A stretch of DNA of 64,000 nucleotides from Sandarakinorhabdus glacialis (GTDB lineage Bacteria > Pseudomonadota > Alphaproteobacteria > Sphingomonadales > Sphingomonadaceae): assembly GCF_014643455.1 (NCBI RefSeq), contig NZ_BMJM01000008.1:88104-152103 (forward strand), read 5' to 3'. Both the position numbers and the translations under genes were made by a program. The number at the start of each line of letters is the position of its first letter. Positions within the stretch are counted from its first letter, which is position 1. Shown piece after piece: positions 37,741-47,528 of the stretch. The notes below the pieces were generated by a model. That model did not search any database. It was not told the origin of the DNA and saw nothing but the letters and a program-made list of their open reading frames with translations.

Positions 37741-37778
37741 TGGCTTACATTGTCGCCATTTGCCCGAGTGTAAAGCCA
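37741..37778 (-). promoter_or_regulatory. Candidate upstream activator site
   Basis: TGGCTTACA and TGTAAAGCCA form a 9-bp inverted repeat with one bulged A, separated by 19 bases, ending 24 bases upstream of the -24 element. The position and symmetry suit a dimeric sigma-54 activator; the identity of the activator is unknown. Confidence 0.5.
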
Positions 37779-37902
37779 TCCGACACTTTCTATACATGGG
37801 CTAAGGCTACGGCGCGGGCCGCCGACACCGCTGTATCCAGATAAAGGCTGTCGGCACAAATCTTGCCGAAGCTGTCAATGATGAAAATACAGTGATTTAG
37901 GC

Positions 37903-38811
37903 TCATTTGCATTGCGAAAATATGCACGCCGCCAGTAGGGCTGCAGCATCAGGATCACTAGGCGAAACCCGCGGCCAGTCGCCGGCCTGTGAGCGCGCCC
38001 AGGTCGATTGTCGTTTCTGGTATTGCCGCGTTCCGGTCGCAACCTTTTCGACCGCCTCTGCCACGGTTGCTTCGCCGCGCAGGATCGACCCGAACGCGGC
38101 GACGCCAAGCGCCCGCATCACCGGTCGGTCGTCCGGCAGCCCGCGCGCCAGCAAAGCCGCAACCTCGTCCAGTGCTCCGCCTTCCACCATCGCCCAAAGC
38201 CGCGCCGTCGCTCGCTCGTTGAGCATCGGTCGCGGCATCTCTGCCACCCACGGCCTGATCTTGTAGGCCGTGCCGATACCGCCGCTGCGCACCGCCTGCC
38301 ATGCCAGCAACGACCGCCCTGAACTGCGCACCACCTCCAGACCGCGTAGAATCCGCTGCCGATCCGCAGCCTTCAAACGCGCCGCCAGTGCCGGGTCTTC
38401 CCGCAACAGCGCCGCCGCCGCGTCCACCGTTTCCAGTCCCCGCACAGCTGCCCGCACATCGGCGTCGATCTCGGGTACGGGCGCGATGCCGTCGATCAAG
38501 GTCGTCAGGTACAATCCCGTGCCGCCAACCAGGATCGGCACCCGTCCAACCGCTAGCACATCGTCGATCGCCGCGTGTGCCATCGCCGCCCAACTGGCGG
38601 CATGGCCGATTTCGTCACCGGCAAGGGCACCATATAGAAGGTGCGGCACCCGCGCTTCGTCCGCCACCGAAGGCCGCGCGGTGATCACTCGCAAGTCGGC
38701 GTACATCTGGCTGGCATCGGCGTTGATGATGGTGCCGCCGATTCGCTCGGCGACCGCCATCGCCAATGCCGACTTGCCGCTCGCCGTGGCGCCTGTAATG
38801 ACCGCCACCAT
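37903..38811 (-). CDS. miaA: tRNA dimethylallyltransferase
   Basis: 302 residues; adds the isopentenyl group to A37 of tRNAs reading UNN codons. P-loop GATASGKS at 7-14, NADASQMYADLRVITARPS, ILVGGTGLYLTTLIDGI and RQYQKRQSTWAR are all typical. ATG 38811 is chosen, with GAGAGG just upstream; an ATG ~9 codons earlier (MSVTGERSM) is possible. The start codon overlaps the start codon of divergent serB by two bases, so any promoter for each gene must lie inside the other's coding region. Confidence 0.95.
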   Translation of the reverse strand: MVAVITGATASGKSALAMAVAERIGGTIINADASQMYADLRVITARPSVADEARVPHLLYGALAGDEIGHAASWAAMAHAAIDDVLAVGRVPILVGGTGLYLTTLIDGIAPVPEIDADVRAAVRGLETVDAAAALLREDPALAARLKAADRQRILRGLEVVRSSGRSLLAWQAVRSGGIGTAYKIRPWVAEMPRPMLNERATARLWAMVEGGALDEVAALLARGLPDDRPVMRALGVAAFGSILRGEATVAEAVEKVATGTRQYQKRQSTWARSQAGDWPRVSPSDPDAAALLAACIFSQCK

Positions 38812-39712
38812 GGACCTCTCGCCCGTCACGCTCATCATTACCCTTGTTGCCGAGGGCCGCTTGTCGGCCGCCGATGGCACGCGTGCAAGCGATGCACTGC
38901 GAACGCTCGGCGCCGAACCAGAAGCCGCGTCCTGGATCGATCCCGGCGACGCGCTCGATATCACCGCTACCGGCACCGCTGTAGCCCCGGCCCGCGCCGC
39001 CCTCGAAACCGCGCTTCCCGGCATCGACATCATTGTCCAGCCGGCGAATGCACCGCGCCGCAAAGCGTTGCTTGTCGCCGACATGGATTCGACGATGATC
39101 ACCGTCGAATGCATCGACGAGCTCGCCGACTATGCCGGGCTCAAGGCCGAAGTCGCCGCCGTCACCGAGGCCGCGATGCGCGGCGAACTCGATTTCGAAA
39201 AGGCCCTCGATGCCCGCGTCGCGCTGCTCGCCGGCATGGACGCCGCCGTTATCGAGCAATGCCGCCGCGAGCGCGTCCGCCTGATGCCCGGCGCCCGTGC
39301 CCTCGTCCGCACCATGGCGGCGAACGGCGCCCACACGTTGCTCGTCTCGGGCGGCTTCACCGCGTTCACCGCGCCCGTCGCCGCCGAGATCGGTTTCGCC
39401 GCCCAGCACGCCAACACCCTGCTGATCGAAGCGGGCAAGCTCACCGGCAAGGTCGCCCGGCCGATCGTTGACGCCGCCGTCAAGCGCGCCCAGCTTCTCG
39501 CCGCCGCCGCCGAGCGCAACCTGCCGCACGCTGCCACGCTGGCAGTCGGCGACGGCGCCAACGACATTCCCATGCTCGAAACCGCCGGGCTCGGCATCGC
39601 CTACCACGCCAAGCCCAAGGCCAGCGCCGCCGCCGACGCCGCCGTCCGCCACGGCGACCTTACCGTGTTGCTGCGGGCGCAGGGTTATCGCCGAAGTGAC
39701 TGGCAAGCCTGA
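38810..39712 (+). CDS. serB: Phosphoserine phosphatase
   Basis: 300 residues; last step of serine synthesis. The N-terminal ~80 residues form an ACT-like region, then HAD motif I LLVADMDSTMI (nucleophile Asp91, acid Asp93), motif II LLVSGGFTAF, the conserved Lys region and motif III LAVGDGANDIPML. The usual cap sequence (DELADYAGLKAEVAAVTEAA) is intact. Start ATG 38810 within the CCATGG shared with miaA; an ATG four codons upstream would deepen the overlap. Confidence 0.95.
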   Translation: MDLSPVTLIITLVAEGRLSAADGTRASDALRTLGAEPEAASWIDPGDALDITATGTAVAPARAALETALPGIDIIVQPANAPRRKALLVADMDSTMITVECIDELADYAGLKAEVAAVTEAAMRGELDFEKALDARVALLAGMDAAVIEQCRRERVRLMPGARALVRTMAANGAHTLLVSGGFTAFTAPVAAEIGFAAQHANTLLIEAGKLTGKVARPIVDAAVKRAQLLAAAAERNLPHAATLAVGDGANDIPMLETAGLGIAYHAKPKASAAADAAVRHGDLTVLLRAQGYRRSDWQA

Positions 39713-39885
39713 AGGGTTCAGGCAGCGGCAAGTGGGTCAATCGTTAACATTTTCCACATTTTCCGCTCTCGGCAGTTTTTGCTGCGGCTGCAACGTCGCT
39801 GCGAAAAAGGTCGAATGACCGAGGTTCGTGGATAGCTGAAACGGGGCGTGTAGGACAGCCGCAACGCTCCAGGGCAGAGAAGGAA

Positions 39886-39916
39886 CCGGGTCCCGGGTCA
39901 AGCCCGGGATGACAGG
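39886..39916. repeat. Dispersed palindromic repeat, type E (inverted orientation)
   Basis: GGGTCCCGGGTCAAGCCCGG then GATGACAG, the reverse complement of the other type E copies, between the convergent serB and gatB genes. Confidence 0.87.
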
Positions 39917-39917
39917 C

Positions 39918-41429
39918 TTATGCCGCCAGCAGCGCCTTCAGCCGTTCGTTGACCACCGCCGGATTGGCCTTGCCCGCCATTGCCTTCATCGTCTGGCCGA
40001 CGAAGAACCCGAACAACGCCTCCTTGCCGCCGCGAAACTGTGCCACCTTGTCGGCATTGGCGTCGAGGATCGCCGCGATCGCCGCATCGATTGCGCCGGT
40101 GTCGCTGACCTGCCGCAAGCCGCGCGCCTCGACGATCGCTGCCGCGCCCTCGCCGGTTTCGAGCATCGCCTCGAACACCTGCTTGGCCATCGGCCCCGAC
40201 AACGTGCCGTCGCCCGCCAGCGTCAATAGCTCGGCGCCGGCCTCGGGACTGATCGGCGACGCCTCGATGTCGAGCCCGAGCCGTTTCAACGCCCCGAACA
40301 GATCGCTCGAGATCCAGTTCGCCGCCGCCCGCGCCACATCGGCTTCCGGCTTGCCCTGCGCCTTCGCACATGCCGCCAGCAACGTCTCGAAATACACCGC
40401 GGTCTCGCGCTCGGCCATCAGGACATCGGCGAGATACGGCGTCAGCCCGAGCGCGCCTTCGTACCGCGCGCGCTTGTGGACCGGCAGTTCAGGCAGGCTG
40501 GCGCGGCATTCCTCGACAAACGCCGCATCGAATTCGACCGGCAACAGGTCGGGATCAGGGAAATAGCGATAATCATGCGCGTCTTCCTTCGACCGCATCG
40601 ACCGCGTCGTGCCCGTCCCCGGATCAAACAGCCGCGTCTCCTGCACGACTTCGCCGCCGCCCTCGATCAATTCAACCTGGCGCCTGGCCTCGACCTCGAC
40701 CGCCTGCATGATATAGCGCACCGAATTGACGTTCTTGGTCTCGGTCCGTGTCCCGAAGCCGTCGCCCGGGCGCCGCACCGAGACATTGACGTCGGCGCGC
40801 ATCGAACCCTCGTCCATGTTGCCGTCGCAGCTGCCGACATAGCGCAGCAACTGGCGCAGCGCCGCGACATAGGCGCCGGCTTCGGCGGGCGAACGAATAT
40901 CGGGCTTCGAGACGATCTCCATCAAAGCGCAGCCCGACCGGTTGAGGTCGACGTACGACATCGTCGGATGGAGGTCATGGACCGACTTTCCCGCATCCTG
41001 CTCGAGATGAATGCGCTCGATGCCGACGACGCTCTTGTCGCCCGCCTCGGTCTCGATCGCCAAGGATCCCTCACCCACGATCGGATGGTAAAGCTGGCTG
41101 ATCTGGTAGCCCTGCGGCAGATCGGCGTAGAAGTAGTTCTTCCGGTCGAAGCGCGACCAGTTGTTAATTTGCGCACCCAACGCCAACCCCGTCCGCACCG
41201 CCTGCCGCACGCACTCGCCATTAAGCACCGGCAGCATCCCCGGCATCGCCGCATCGACGAGGCTGACCTGCGAATTGGGCTCGGCGCCGAATTCGGTTGC
41301 GGCGCCCGAAAACAGTTTCGACAGCGCCGTCACCTGGGCATGAACCTCGAGCCCGACGACAATCTCCCACTCGCCGGTGGCGCCGGTGACGCGGTAACTG
41401 CTGCGGCTGCCATTGTCAGTGTAAGTCAT
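39918..41429 (-). CDS. gatB: Aspartyl/glutamyl-tRNA amidotransferase subunit B
   Basis: 503 residues; tRNA-binding kinase/ammonia-transfer subunit of GatCAB, which makes Gln-tRNA or Asn-tRNA by transamidation. Signatures: [53 protein letters not shown] and [14 protein letters not shown]. The C-terminal YqeY-like tail is complete. gatC and gatA are not adjacent. The start overlaps the stop of an acyltransferase gene by four bases (ATGA), an unusual partner. Confidence 0.97.
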   Translation of the reverse strand: MTYTDNGSRSSYRVTGATGEWEIVVGLEVHAQVTALSKLFSGAATEFGAEPNSQVSLVDAAMPGMLPVLNGECVRQAVRTGLALGAQINNWSRFDRKNYFYADLPQGYQISQLYHPIVGEGSLAIETEAGDKSVVGIERIHLEQDAGKSVHDLHPTMSYVDLNRSGCALMEIVSKPDIRSPAEAGAYVAALRQLLRYVGSCDGNMDEGSMRADVNVSVRRPGDGFGTRTETKNVNSVRYIMQAVEVEARRQVELIEGGGEVVQETRLFDPGTGTTRSMRSKEDAHDYRYFPDPDLLPVEFDAAFVEECRASLPELPVHKRARYEGALGLTPYLADVLMAERETAVYFETLLAACAKAQGKPEADVARAAANWISSDLFGALKRLGLDIEASPISPEAGAELLTLAGDGTLSGPMAKQVFEAMLETGEGAAAIVEARGLRQVSDTGAIDAAIAAILDANADKVAQFRGGKEALFGFFVGQTMKAMAGKANPAVVNERLKALLAA

Positions 41430-42616
41430 GCTGGCTTCTTTAAGTCGCCCACGCGGCTTGGCAAGCCATGCCCGGCGGCGGCCACGCGCTGCGACCAGCG
41501 CCGTCCCGGCTCCTCGACCATCTTGAGGGTAACATGCGACACCGCAACGACGATCGCCAGCATTAGCACCGTGAACAAGACTCCCTCCAGCGGAGTCCCG
41601 CCGACCAGGGTCAGCGCGCCGCGCGGAATCGTCAGAACCATACCCGTCAGTTTCTCCGTCACGCGCACGGCGTCATCCATCCGCGACTGAATGAACACAT
41701 GAACCATATAGATCGAATAGGACAGCAGCCCTAACCGGCGCAGCGGTGCCGTCATTAGCAACCGCGAAACCGCCCCTCGCTCTTGCGCAAAGACCAGCAC
41801 CACCGCTCCGAACACCAAGGGCGACAAAAGGTTGGCTCTGCTATTCGACAGCCATGTGACATAGCCGACCACCAGCGCGACCGCGAGCAACTCGGCGGAG
41901 GTTCCGCCAAGCAGCCGCGTGCTCGGAGCCACCTTCAAGCCCGACCACAGCCACCACACAAGTGCGCCGATCGCAAAACCATAGATGCAGCGGAACAGGC
42001 TCCAGCGATAGGTGACGTTCATGCCATAGTCGGTCACCGACGCCAGGACGACGACGCATAGGACGGCCACCACCACCAACCATTTTTCAAGCGCCGCGCC
42101 AGCCCAGCGGGCAAGTAACGCAAAGCCGACATAAGTCCAGAATTCGACGGCGACGCTCCACGACGGATGATTCCAGGTTAGCCCGTCATGCAACCCGAAC
42201 GCCTGAATCAACGCTAGGCTGGTGAAGATCGCTAAAAACGAATGGTCGGGGTCGAAAGGCTGTCGCTGCATCAATCCCTGCGACGAAAGCGCCAGCCCGA
42301 ACAGTTCGAAAACGACGAATATGACCAGCATGAACAGATGCAGTGGATAGACCCGGCCGAAGCGCAGAATAGCAAAACCGTACAGGAACTGCCCCTTGGT
42401 CAGCCGCTCGCGGTAGCTTGCGGCGATGACAAAGCCAGCCAGAACAAAGAAGAAATCGACGAACAGCCAGCTGCCGCGAATAAATTCGAGTGATGCGATC
42501 GGACCATTGGCGCGAAAATGGAACAGACAGACCAGCAGCGCACACACGCCGCGCAGGCCGTCAAGCGCTTCATAGCGGCGCGGAGCCGACGCTGTCGGTG
42601 GACCACCAGCCGTCAT
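41426..42616 (-). CDS. Acyltransferase 3 family membrane protein
   Basis: 396 residues with about ten membrane helices. The family's opening motif [20 protein letters not shown] and following FHFRANG contain the catalytic-type His. [17 protein letters not shown], a [11 protein letters not shown] block and [18 protein letters not shown] are typical of the OafA-like group that O-acylates surface polysaccharides. The substrate is unknown. It overlaps gatB and is divergent from a second, unrelated-looking acyltransferase with ~220 bases between starts. Confidence 0.87.
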   Translation of the reverse strand: MTAGGPPTASAPRRYEALDGLRGVCALLVCLFHFRANGPIASLEFIRGSWLFVDFFFVLAGFVIAASYRERLTKGQFLYGFAILRFGRVYPLHLFMLVIFVVFELFGLALSSQGLMQRQPFDPDHSFLAIFTSLALIQAFGLHDGLTWNHPSWSVAVEFWTYVGFALLARWAGAALEKWLVVVAVLCVVVLASVTDYGMNVTYRWSLFRCIYGFAIGALVWWLWSGLKVAPSTRLLGGTSAELLAVALVVGYVTWLSNSRANLLSPLVFGAVVLVFAQERGAVSRLLMTAPLRRLGLLSYSIYMVHVFIQSRMDDAVRVTEKLTGMVLTIPRGALTLVGGTPLEGVLFTVLMLAIVVAVSHVTLKMVEEPGRRWSQRVAAAGHGLPSRVGDLKKPA

Positions 42617-42836
42617 TCAGGCTTGGCCCGTGATCGACGGTACGCAGCCGTGCCAAAGGCTGTTCGCACCACGCAAGATATTTCCCCCATGCCGCGAGCC
42701 ATCGATTGTTGCAGCGCAAAATACAATCTCAAATTTTTTTGTCCGGCTTGGCCTTACCGGCGTTCACTAGTCTGTGAAATTTGTTAACCGCCAGATCCTG
42801 TGCTATTTACTGCGTGGACGAACCGGGGGGCTCGTG

Positions 42837-43994
42837 ATGGCGAGCAGTTCGCGGCCGTATTTCTTCTACATGGACACCATTCGCGCGTTTCTGATGCTGC
42901 TTGGCGTCCCCTATCACGCCGCCAGGCTTTATGGTGACGGTCGCCGCAACGCCGTCCAGTCGCCGGATACCAGCCACCTCCTCGATGTCTTCGCCGACAT
43001 CTCGCAGTCCTTCCGAATGGAAGCCTTTTTCGTCGTCGCCGGCTTTTTCGCCTGCATGGTGCTGAGCCGGTCCGACCTTACGCATTTTTTTCGCGGCCGC
43101 CTGACCCGCATCGGCATGCCGCTGTTATTCTGCACGATCCTCTTCGCCCCCATCGGCGCCGCCCTCATCGCCTCGGGGCGCAACAACGGCGCCCCGGTCC
43201 CGCCCGGCACGATCATGGCGCTGCTCCCGCTCCCGGGCACCTGGTGGGTGATGCACCTGTGGTTCCTCCACACCTTGCTCCTGCTCACCTTCATACTGAT
43301 CGGCCTTGCGTTGCTCGCCCGCCAATGGCCACTGGCCCGCCGCGCCGGACAGCGGGTATTGCAATGGCTGTCGGCGTTGATCCGCCAGCCATACCTCGTT
43401 GCCGGCCTCGTCATCATCACCGCATGGATCGCAGTCTGGATCATCCCCACCGTCCTCAAGCGCGCCTTCGGCATGGGCCTCAACCCGCTCGACCCGTTCT
43501 TCGATCTCCGCCCGGTCATCCGTTTCCTGCCGATGTTCCTGTTCGGCGCCGCGATGTGGCTGTTGCCGTCCTTGCGCGAATGGATGTCGCGCCCGCGGCG
43601 GCTGGCGCTACCGGCAGCGCTGGTCGGCTCGCTGATCTTCGTCATCGGCAGCAACGACGCCCGCCTCGAAGGCATCCTCACCCCCATCGGGGCCTGTTTC
43701 GCCGGCTTTTTCTGGGCGCAATTCCTCATCGCCGGCGCCGCCACCCATTTCGACCGCCACAGCCCGGTCGTCCGCTATTTGTCGAACGCCTCGTTCACCG
43801 TCTATCTCGTGCACTTCCCCATCGTTCTCGGCCTTGGCCTGTTCTTCCTGCCGATTGCCTGGCCGCCGCTGATCGAATTCAGCCTCATCGTCGCCATCAC
43901 CCTGGCGATCAGCCTCGCCATCCACGAGGTCATCCGCCGCTCGCGCATCCTGTCGCTGCTGTTCAACGGCAAGCCGCTCGGCAGTGCTGCCTGA
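42837..43994 (+). CDS. Acyltransferase family membrane protein (OpgC/MdoC-like)
   Basis: 385 residues, about ten membrane helices. YFFYMDTIRAFLMLLGVPYH with MLLGVPYHAA, then RMEAFFVVAGFFACMVLSR, PGTWWVMHLWFLHTLLLLTF and ASFTVYLVHFPIVLGLGLF resemble the glucan-succinylating OpgC branch of acyltransferase 3 proteins. ATG 42837 with a GGGGGG stretch nearby is preferred to the frame's earlier ATG. Substrate, and relation to the divergent acyltransferase, are unproven. Confidence 0.83.
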   Translation: MASSSRPYFFYMDTIRAFLMLLGVPYHAARLYGDGRRNAVQSPDTSHLLDVFADISQSFRMEAFFVVAGFFACMVLSRSDLTHFFRGRLTRIGMPLLFCTILFAPIGAALIASGRNNGAPVPPGTIMALLPLPGTWWVMHLWFLHTLLLLTFILIGLALLARQWPLARRAGQRVLQWLSALIRQPYLVAGLVIITAWIAVWIIPTVLKRAFGMGLNPLDPFFDLRPVIRFLPMFLFGAAMWLLPSLREWMSRPRRLALPAALVGSLIFVIGSNDARLEGILTPIGACFAGFFWAQFLIAGAATHFDRHSPVVRYLSNASFTVYLVHFPIVLGLGLFFLPIAWPPLIEFSLIVAITLAISLAIHEVIRRSRILSLLFNGKPLGSAA

Positions 43995-44070
43995 TCAGCC
44001 TTAATTGTGTCAGGTTCCAAGCCGCCGCATTCATCCGTAAACGTCGTCCTGCAAACGCAAGGGGACGGAC

Positions 44071-45573
44071 ATGGCACTGCCGGCGGATCGCACACCCGTC
44101 ATCATCGGCGTCGGGGAATTTGTCGATCGTCCGACCGACCCCGCCGCGGCGCTCGAGCCGCTGGCGCTGATGGAGGCCGCCATCCGCGCCGCCGACGCCG
44201 ACGCCGGCGGCAGTTTCCTCGATCGCATCGACTCGCTCGATGTCATCAACCTCGTCTCGTGGCGCTATGACCGCGTCGCCAGCCGCCTCGCCGAACGCCT
44301 CGGCATCGTCCCCGCTCGCGCCTCCTATGGCGTTGCCGGCGGCGAAACCCCCACCACCCGCATCCACGAAGCCGCGCTGCGCATCATGAACGGCAACAGC
44401 CTTGTCGCCGTGGTGACCGGCGGCGAGGCCACCAACGCCGTCGCCAAGGCCAAGGCCGCCGGCATTGCTCTCGAATGGACGCCGCCTGCCGCTTCGCCCG
44501 AAAATCCCATCATCGCCAGCGACCATGTCACGCCGCTCGCCATCCGCCACGGCATCGCGCAGCCCGTTCATATCTATCCGCTGTACGAAAATGCTGCTGC
44601 CGCCGCCTGGGGCCAGACCCCCGCCGAAGCCCTCGCCGAATCGGGTCAGATCTGGTCGGGCTACGCCGGCGTCGCCGCCACCAACCCCAACAGCTGGTCG
44701 AAGACCGCCTTCACCGCCGACCAGATCACCACGCCGACGCCCGACAACCGCATCATCACCTGGCCCTATACCAAGCGCATGGTCGCCAACCCCGCGGTCA
44801 ACCAGGCCGCCGCCGTGCTGCTCACCAACCTCGAACTGGCGCGCGCCGCCGGCATCCCCGAGGATCGTATCGTGTATATCCACGGCGGCGCCAGCGCCGC
44901 CGAGCCGATGGACTATCTCGCCCGCGACCAGTTCACTCATTCGGTCGCGCAGGACGCCGTCCTCGCCGCCGCGCTCCGACTCGCCCCCGAAGGCGGCTTC
45001 GACCGGCGCGAGCTTTACTCGTGCTTCCCGATCGTCCCCAAGATGGCGCGGCGCCAGCTCGGCCTTGATGCCGATGCGCCGTTCACCGTCACCGGCGGGC
45101 TCAGCTTCTTCGGCGCACCGCTCAACACCTATATGACGCACGCCGTCTGCGCGATGGTCCGCTCGCTGCGCAAAACCCCGTCGAAAGGCGCGCTCATCTA
45201 TGGCCAAGGGGGCTATGTTACCAAGCACCACGCCCTCGTCGTCGGCAGTTTTCCGCCCGAACCCAGCAGCCTGGTGACGCCGCACGATGTCCAGGACGAG
45301 GCCGAGGCGATGCGCGGCCCGATCCCCGAACTCGACCTCATGTACGAAGGCGAGGCCCGCGTCGAAACCTTCGCCATCGTCGCCAATCGCGACGGCACCC
45401 CGGCCTATGGCAGCGTCATCGGCCGCACCCCGGACGGCACCCGCGTCTTTGCCAGGGTCGCCGCCAACGACGAAGACACGCTGGCCTTGTTGCTCGACAC
45501 CACACGCTCACCGATCGGCACCGGCGGCGTCGTCAGCGTCACCGACGACGGCCTGCAACGCTGGGAAGCCTGA
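44071..45573 (+). CDS. Thiolase-like protein (TLP1 type)
   Basis: 500 residues. A thiolase fold is suggested by PVIIGVGEFVDRPTDPAAAL, LVAVVTGGEATNAVAKA and FFGAPLNTYMTHAVCAM. At the position of the nucleophilic Cys the sequence reads SYGVAGGETPTTRIHEAALR, with no cysteine. The last ~80 residues (HALVVGSFPP onward) match the extra C-terminal domain of type 1 thiolase-like proteins. A standard Claisen condensation is therefore unlikely. Homologues are usually annotated acetyl-CoA acetyltransferase; the true reaction is unknown. It stands between an acyltransferase and dnaN. Confidence 0.8.
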   Translation: MALPADRTPVIIGVGEFVDRPTDPAAALEPLALMEAAIRAADADAGGSFLDRIDSLDVINLVSWRYDRVASRLAERLGIVPARASYGVAGGETPTTRIHEAALRIMNGNSLVAVVTGGEATNAVAKAKAAGIALEWTPPAASPENPIIASDHVTPLAIRHGIAQPVHIYPLYENAAAAAWGQTPAEALAESGQIWSGYAGVAATNPNSWSKTAFTADQITTPTPDNRIITWPYTKRMVANPAVNQAAAVLLTNLELARAAGIPEDRIVYIHGGASAAEPMDYLARDQFTHSVAQDAVLAAALRLAPEGGFDRRELYSCFPIVPKMARRQLGLDADAPFTVTGGLSFFGAPLNTYMTHAVCAMVRSLRKTPSKGALIYGQGGYVTKHHALVVGSFPPEPSSLVTPHDVQDEAEAMRGPIPELDLMYEGEARVETFAIVANRDGTPAYGSVIGRTPDGTRVFARVAANDEDTLALLLDTTRSPIGTGGVVSVTDDGLQRWEA

Positions 45574-45590
45574 CCCCCCAGTTCAGTGCA

Positions 45591-46712
45591 TCAGACCCGC
45601 ATCGGCATCAGCACGTACAGCGCCGCCGAATCGTCGCTTTCGCGGATCAACGTCGGCGCCGCCGCGTCGGCCAGGTGTACATCGACCTGGTCGCTGCCGA
45701 CCTGCCCGAGGATATCGAGCAGATAACGATAGTTGAACCCCACCTCGAACTCGGGCGAGCTATATTCCGCCGGCACTTCCTCGGCCGCCGTACCGTTTTC
45801 CGGGCTGGTCACCGAAAGCGTCACCTTGTCCCGGCCCAGCGCCAGCTTCACGGCGCGGGTCTTTTCGGTCGTCGCGATCGCCGCAACCCGGTCGACGCCC
45901 TCGGACAGGCTGCGCGTATCGATCTTGAGGATGCGATCGTTGCCGGTCGGGATGACCCGACTGTAATCGGGGAACGTCCCGTCGATCAGCTTCGACGTCA
46001 GCGTCGCCTCGGCGCTGAAGCGGAAACGGATCTTCGACGTCGACAGCGAGATGTCGATCAGCGAATCATCGCCGTATTCATCGAGCAGCTTGCGGACTTC
46101 AGCGACGCATTTGCGCGGAATGATGACTCCCGGCATGTCGGCGGCCCCCTCGGGCAAATCGAGTTCGATCCTCGCCAGCCGGTGGCCGTCGGTCGCCACG
46201 GCGCGCAGCTTGGGCACCGCACCCTCGATGGCGTGGAGATAGATGCCATTGAGATAATAGCGCGTTTCCTCGGTCGAGATCGCGAACCGCGTGCTGTCAA
46301 TCAATTCGCGCAGCTGCGACGCCTTCAGGGCAAAGCTGGTCGGCAGCTCGGTCTCGGCAATCACCGGGAAATCGTCGCGCTTGAGGGTCGCCAGGCTGAA
46401 CCGCGAGCGGTTGGCAACGACCGTCATCTTGTCGTTCGCCACTGCCAGCTCGACCTGCGAGCCTTCGGACAGCTTGCGAACGATATCGAACAACGTGTGC
46501 GCGCTCACCGTCGTCGCGCCGTTGATGTCGATCGCCGCCGGGATCGTCTCGACCACCTGCAGATCGAGATCGGTCGCCATCAGCCGCAGCCCCTCGGCGC
46601 GCGCTTCGATCAGCACATTCGACAGGATCGGGATCGTATTGCGCCGCTCCACCACCGACTGGATGTGCGCCAGGCATTTCAACAGTGTCGCGCGTTCGAC
46701 AGTCGCCTTCAT
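45591..46712 (-). CDS. dnaN: DNA polymerase III beta subunit (sliding clamp)
   Basis: 373 residues, the normal three-domain clamp. MKATVERATLLKCLAHIQSV then VERRNTIPILSNVLIEA opens domain 1; TRYYLNGIYLHAIEG and ATDGHRLARIELDLPEGA lie in domain 2; the C-terminus SDDSAALYVLMPMRV closes domain 3. It holds polymerase and other clients on DNA. dnaA, recF and gyrB are not adjacent, so this is not an origin cluster. Confidence 0.98.
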   Translation of the reverse strand: MKATVERATLLKCLAHIQSVVERRNTIPILSNVLIEARAEGLRLMATDLDLQVVETIPAAIDINGATTVSAHTLFDIVRKLSEGSQVELAVANDKMTVVANRSRFSLATLKRDDFPVIAETELPTSFALKASQLRELIDSTRFAISTEETRYYLNGIYLHAIEGAVPKLRAVATDGHRLARIELDLPEGAADMPGVIIPRKCVAEVRKLLDEYGDDSLIDISLSTSKIRFRFSAEATLTSKLIDGTFPDYSRVIPTGNDRILKIDTRSLSEGVDRVAAIATTEKTRAVKLALGRDKVTLSVTSPENGTAAEEVPAEYSSPEFEVGFNYRYLLDILGQVGSDQVDVHLADAAAPTLIRESDDSAALYVLMPMRV

Positions 46713-46811
46713 TTACAGTCCTTGCTTGCCCGGTAAACGGGGTGTTCGCGCGCGACTATAGCGTGGACTTCGCCGCGCGGTAGTGGCCAAGTGCTGCGTA
46801 ACTGCTACACC

Positions 46812-47444
46812 ATGCGACTTATGGACATCATTCTCGCTCGCCACGCCGAAACCGTCTTCAACGCCGCGGCGCGCATGCAAGGCCATATGGCCCACACGCC
46901 CCTGACCCGCGCCGGCATCGCCCAGGCCGAAGCTATGGGCGCTGCCCTTGCCGCCACCCTTGGGTCCGCTCCAGACCGTGATCTCTGGGTGTCACCCTCA
47001 GGCCGCACCCAGCAGACCGCCGCCATCGTCGGCGAGCATCTCGGCCACCCGTTCTTCGACTGGCGGCAGGACGACCGCCTGCTCGAAATCGACGTCGGCG
47101 ACTGGGAAGGTCGATACTACGCCGACATCGTCGCCGAGGTCGGCCCCATCGTCGATGCCGACCGCCGCTTGTTCTCGGTCTGCGCCCCGAACGGCGAATG
47201 GTTTCCCGCCATTGCCGAGCGCCTTACGGACTGGCTCGCCCAACTCGACCCCGCCCGCCCCGTCCTCGCCATCAGCCACGGCATCACCGCCCGCGTCCTG
47301 CGCGGCCTCCTCATCGGCGGCACCGACTGGCACGGCGTAAAAGTCGCCGGCGACGCCCCGCAAGGCACCGTTTTCCACATCAGGAACGGCGTCGAATCGG
47401 TCCTCCACACCGGCGCCGGCGTACAAGGCGTAAAGGCTGCGTAG
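46812..47444 (+). CDS. Histidine phosphatase family protein
   Basis: 210 residues. The phosphohistidine motif is ILARHAETVFNAAARMQGHM (RHA in place of the commoner RHG). The second catalytic His is in VLAISHGITARVLRGLL, and SGRTQQTAAIVGEHL and LLEIDVGDWEGR are also conserved. Phosphoglycerate-mutase-like fold; the substrate is not predictable. ATG 46812 is chosen over 46791 and 46821. It is divergent from dnaN. Confidence 0.88.
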   Translation: MRLMDIILARHAETVFNAAARMQGHMAHTPLTRAGIAQAEAMGAALAATLGSAPDRDLWVSPSGRTQQTAAIVGEHLGHPFFDWRQDDRLLEIDVGDWEGRYYADIVAEVGPIVDADRRLFSVCAPNGEWFPAIAERLTDWLAQLDPARPVLAISHGITARVLRGLLIGGTDWHGVKVAGDAPQGTVFHIRNGVESVLHTGAGVQGVKAA

Positions 47445-47528
47445 GGCGGGCAAGCCGCAGAACGCATCGCTTGGACTCGCGCCCCACCGTACCTATGTCA
47501 CGCCGATAGCATCAACCGAGGCCGCACC

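Noticed and set aside
46713..46811. TATAGT as a -10 element for dnaN
   Set aside because: No acceptable -35 element at 16-18 bases; reported as nothing certain.
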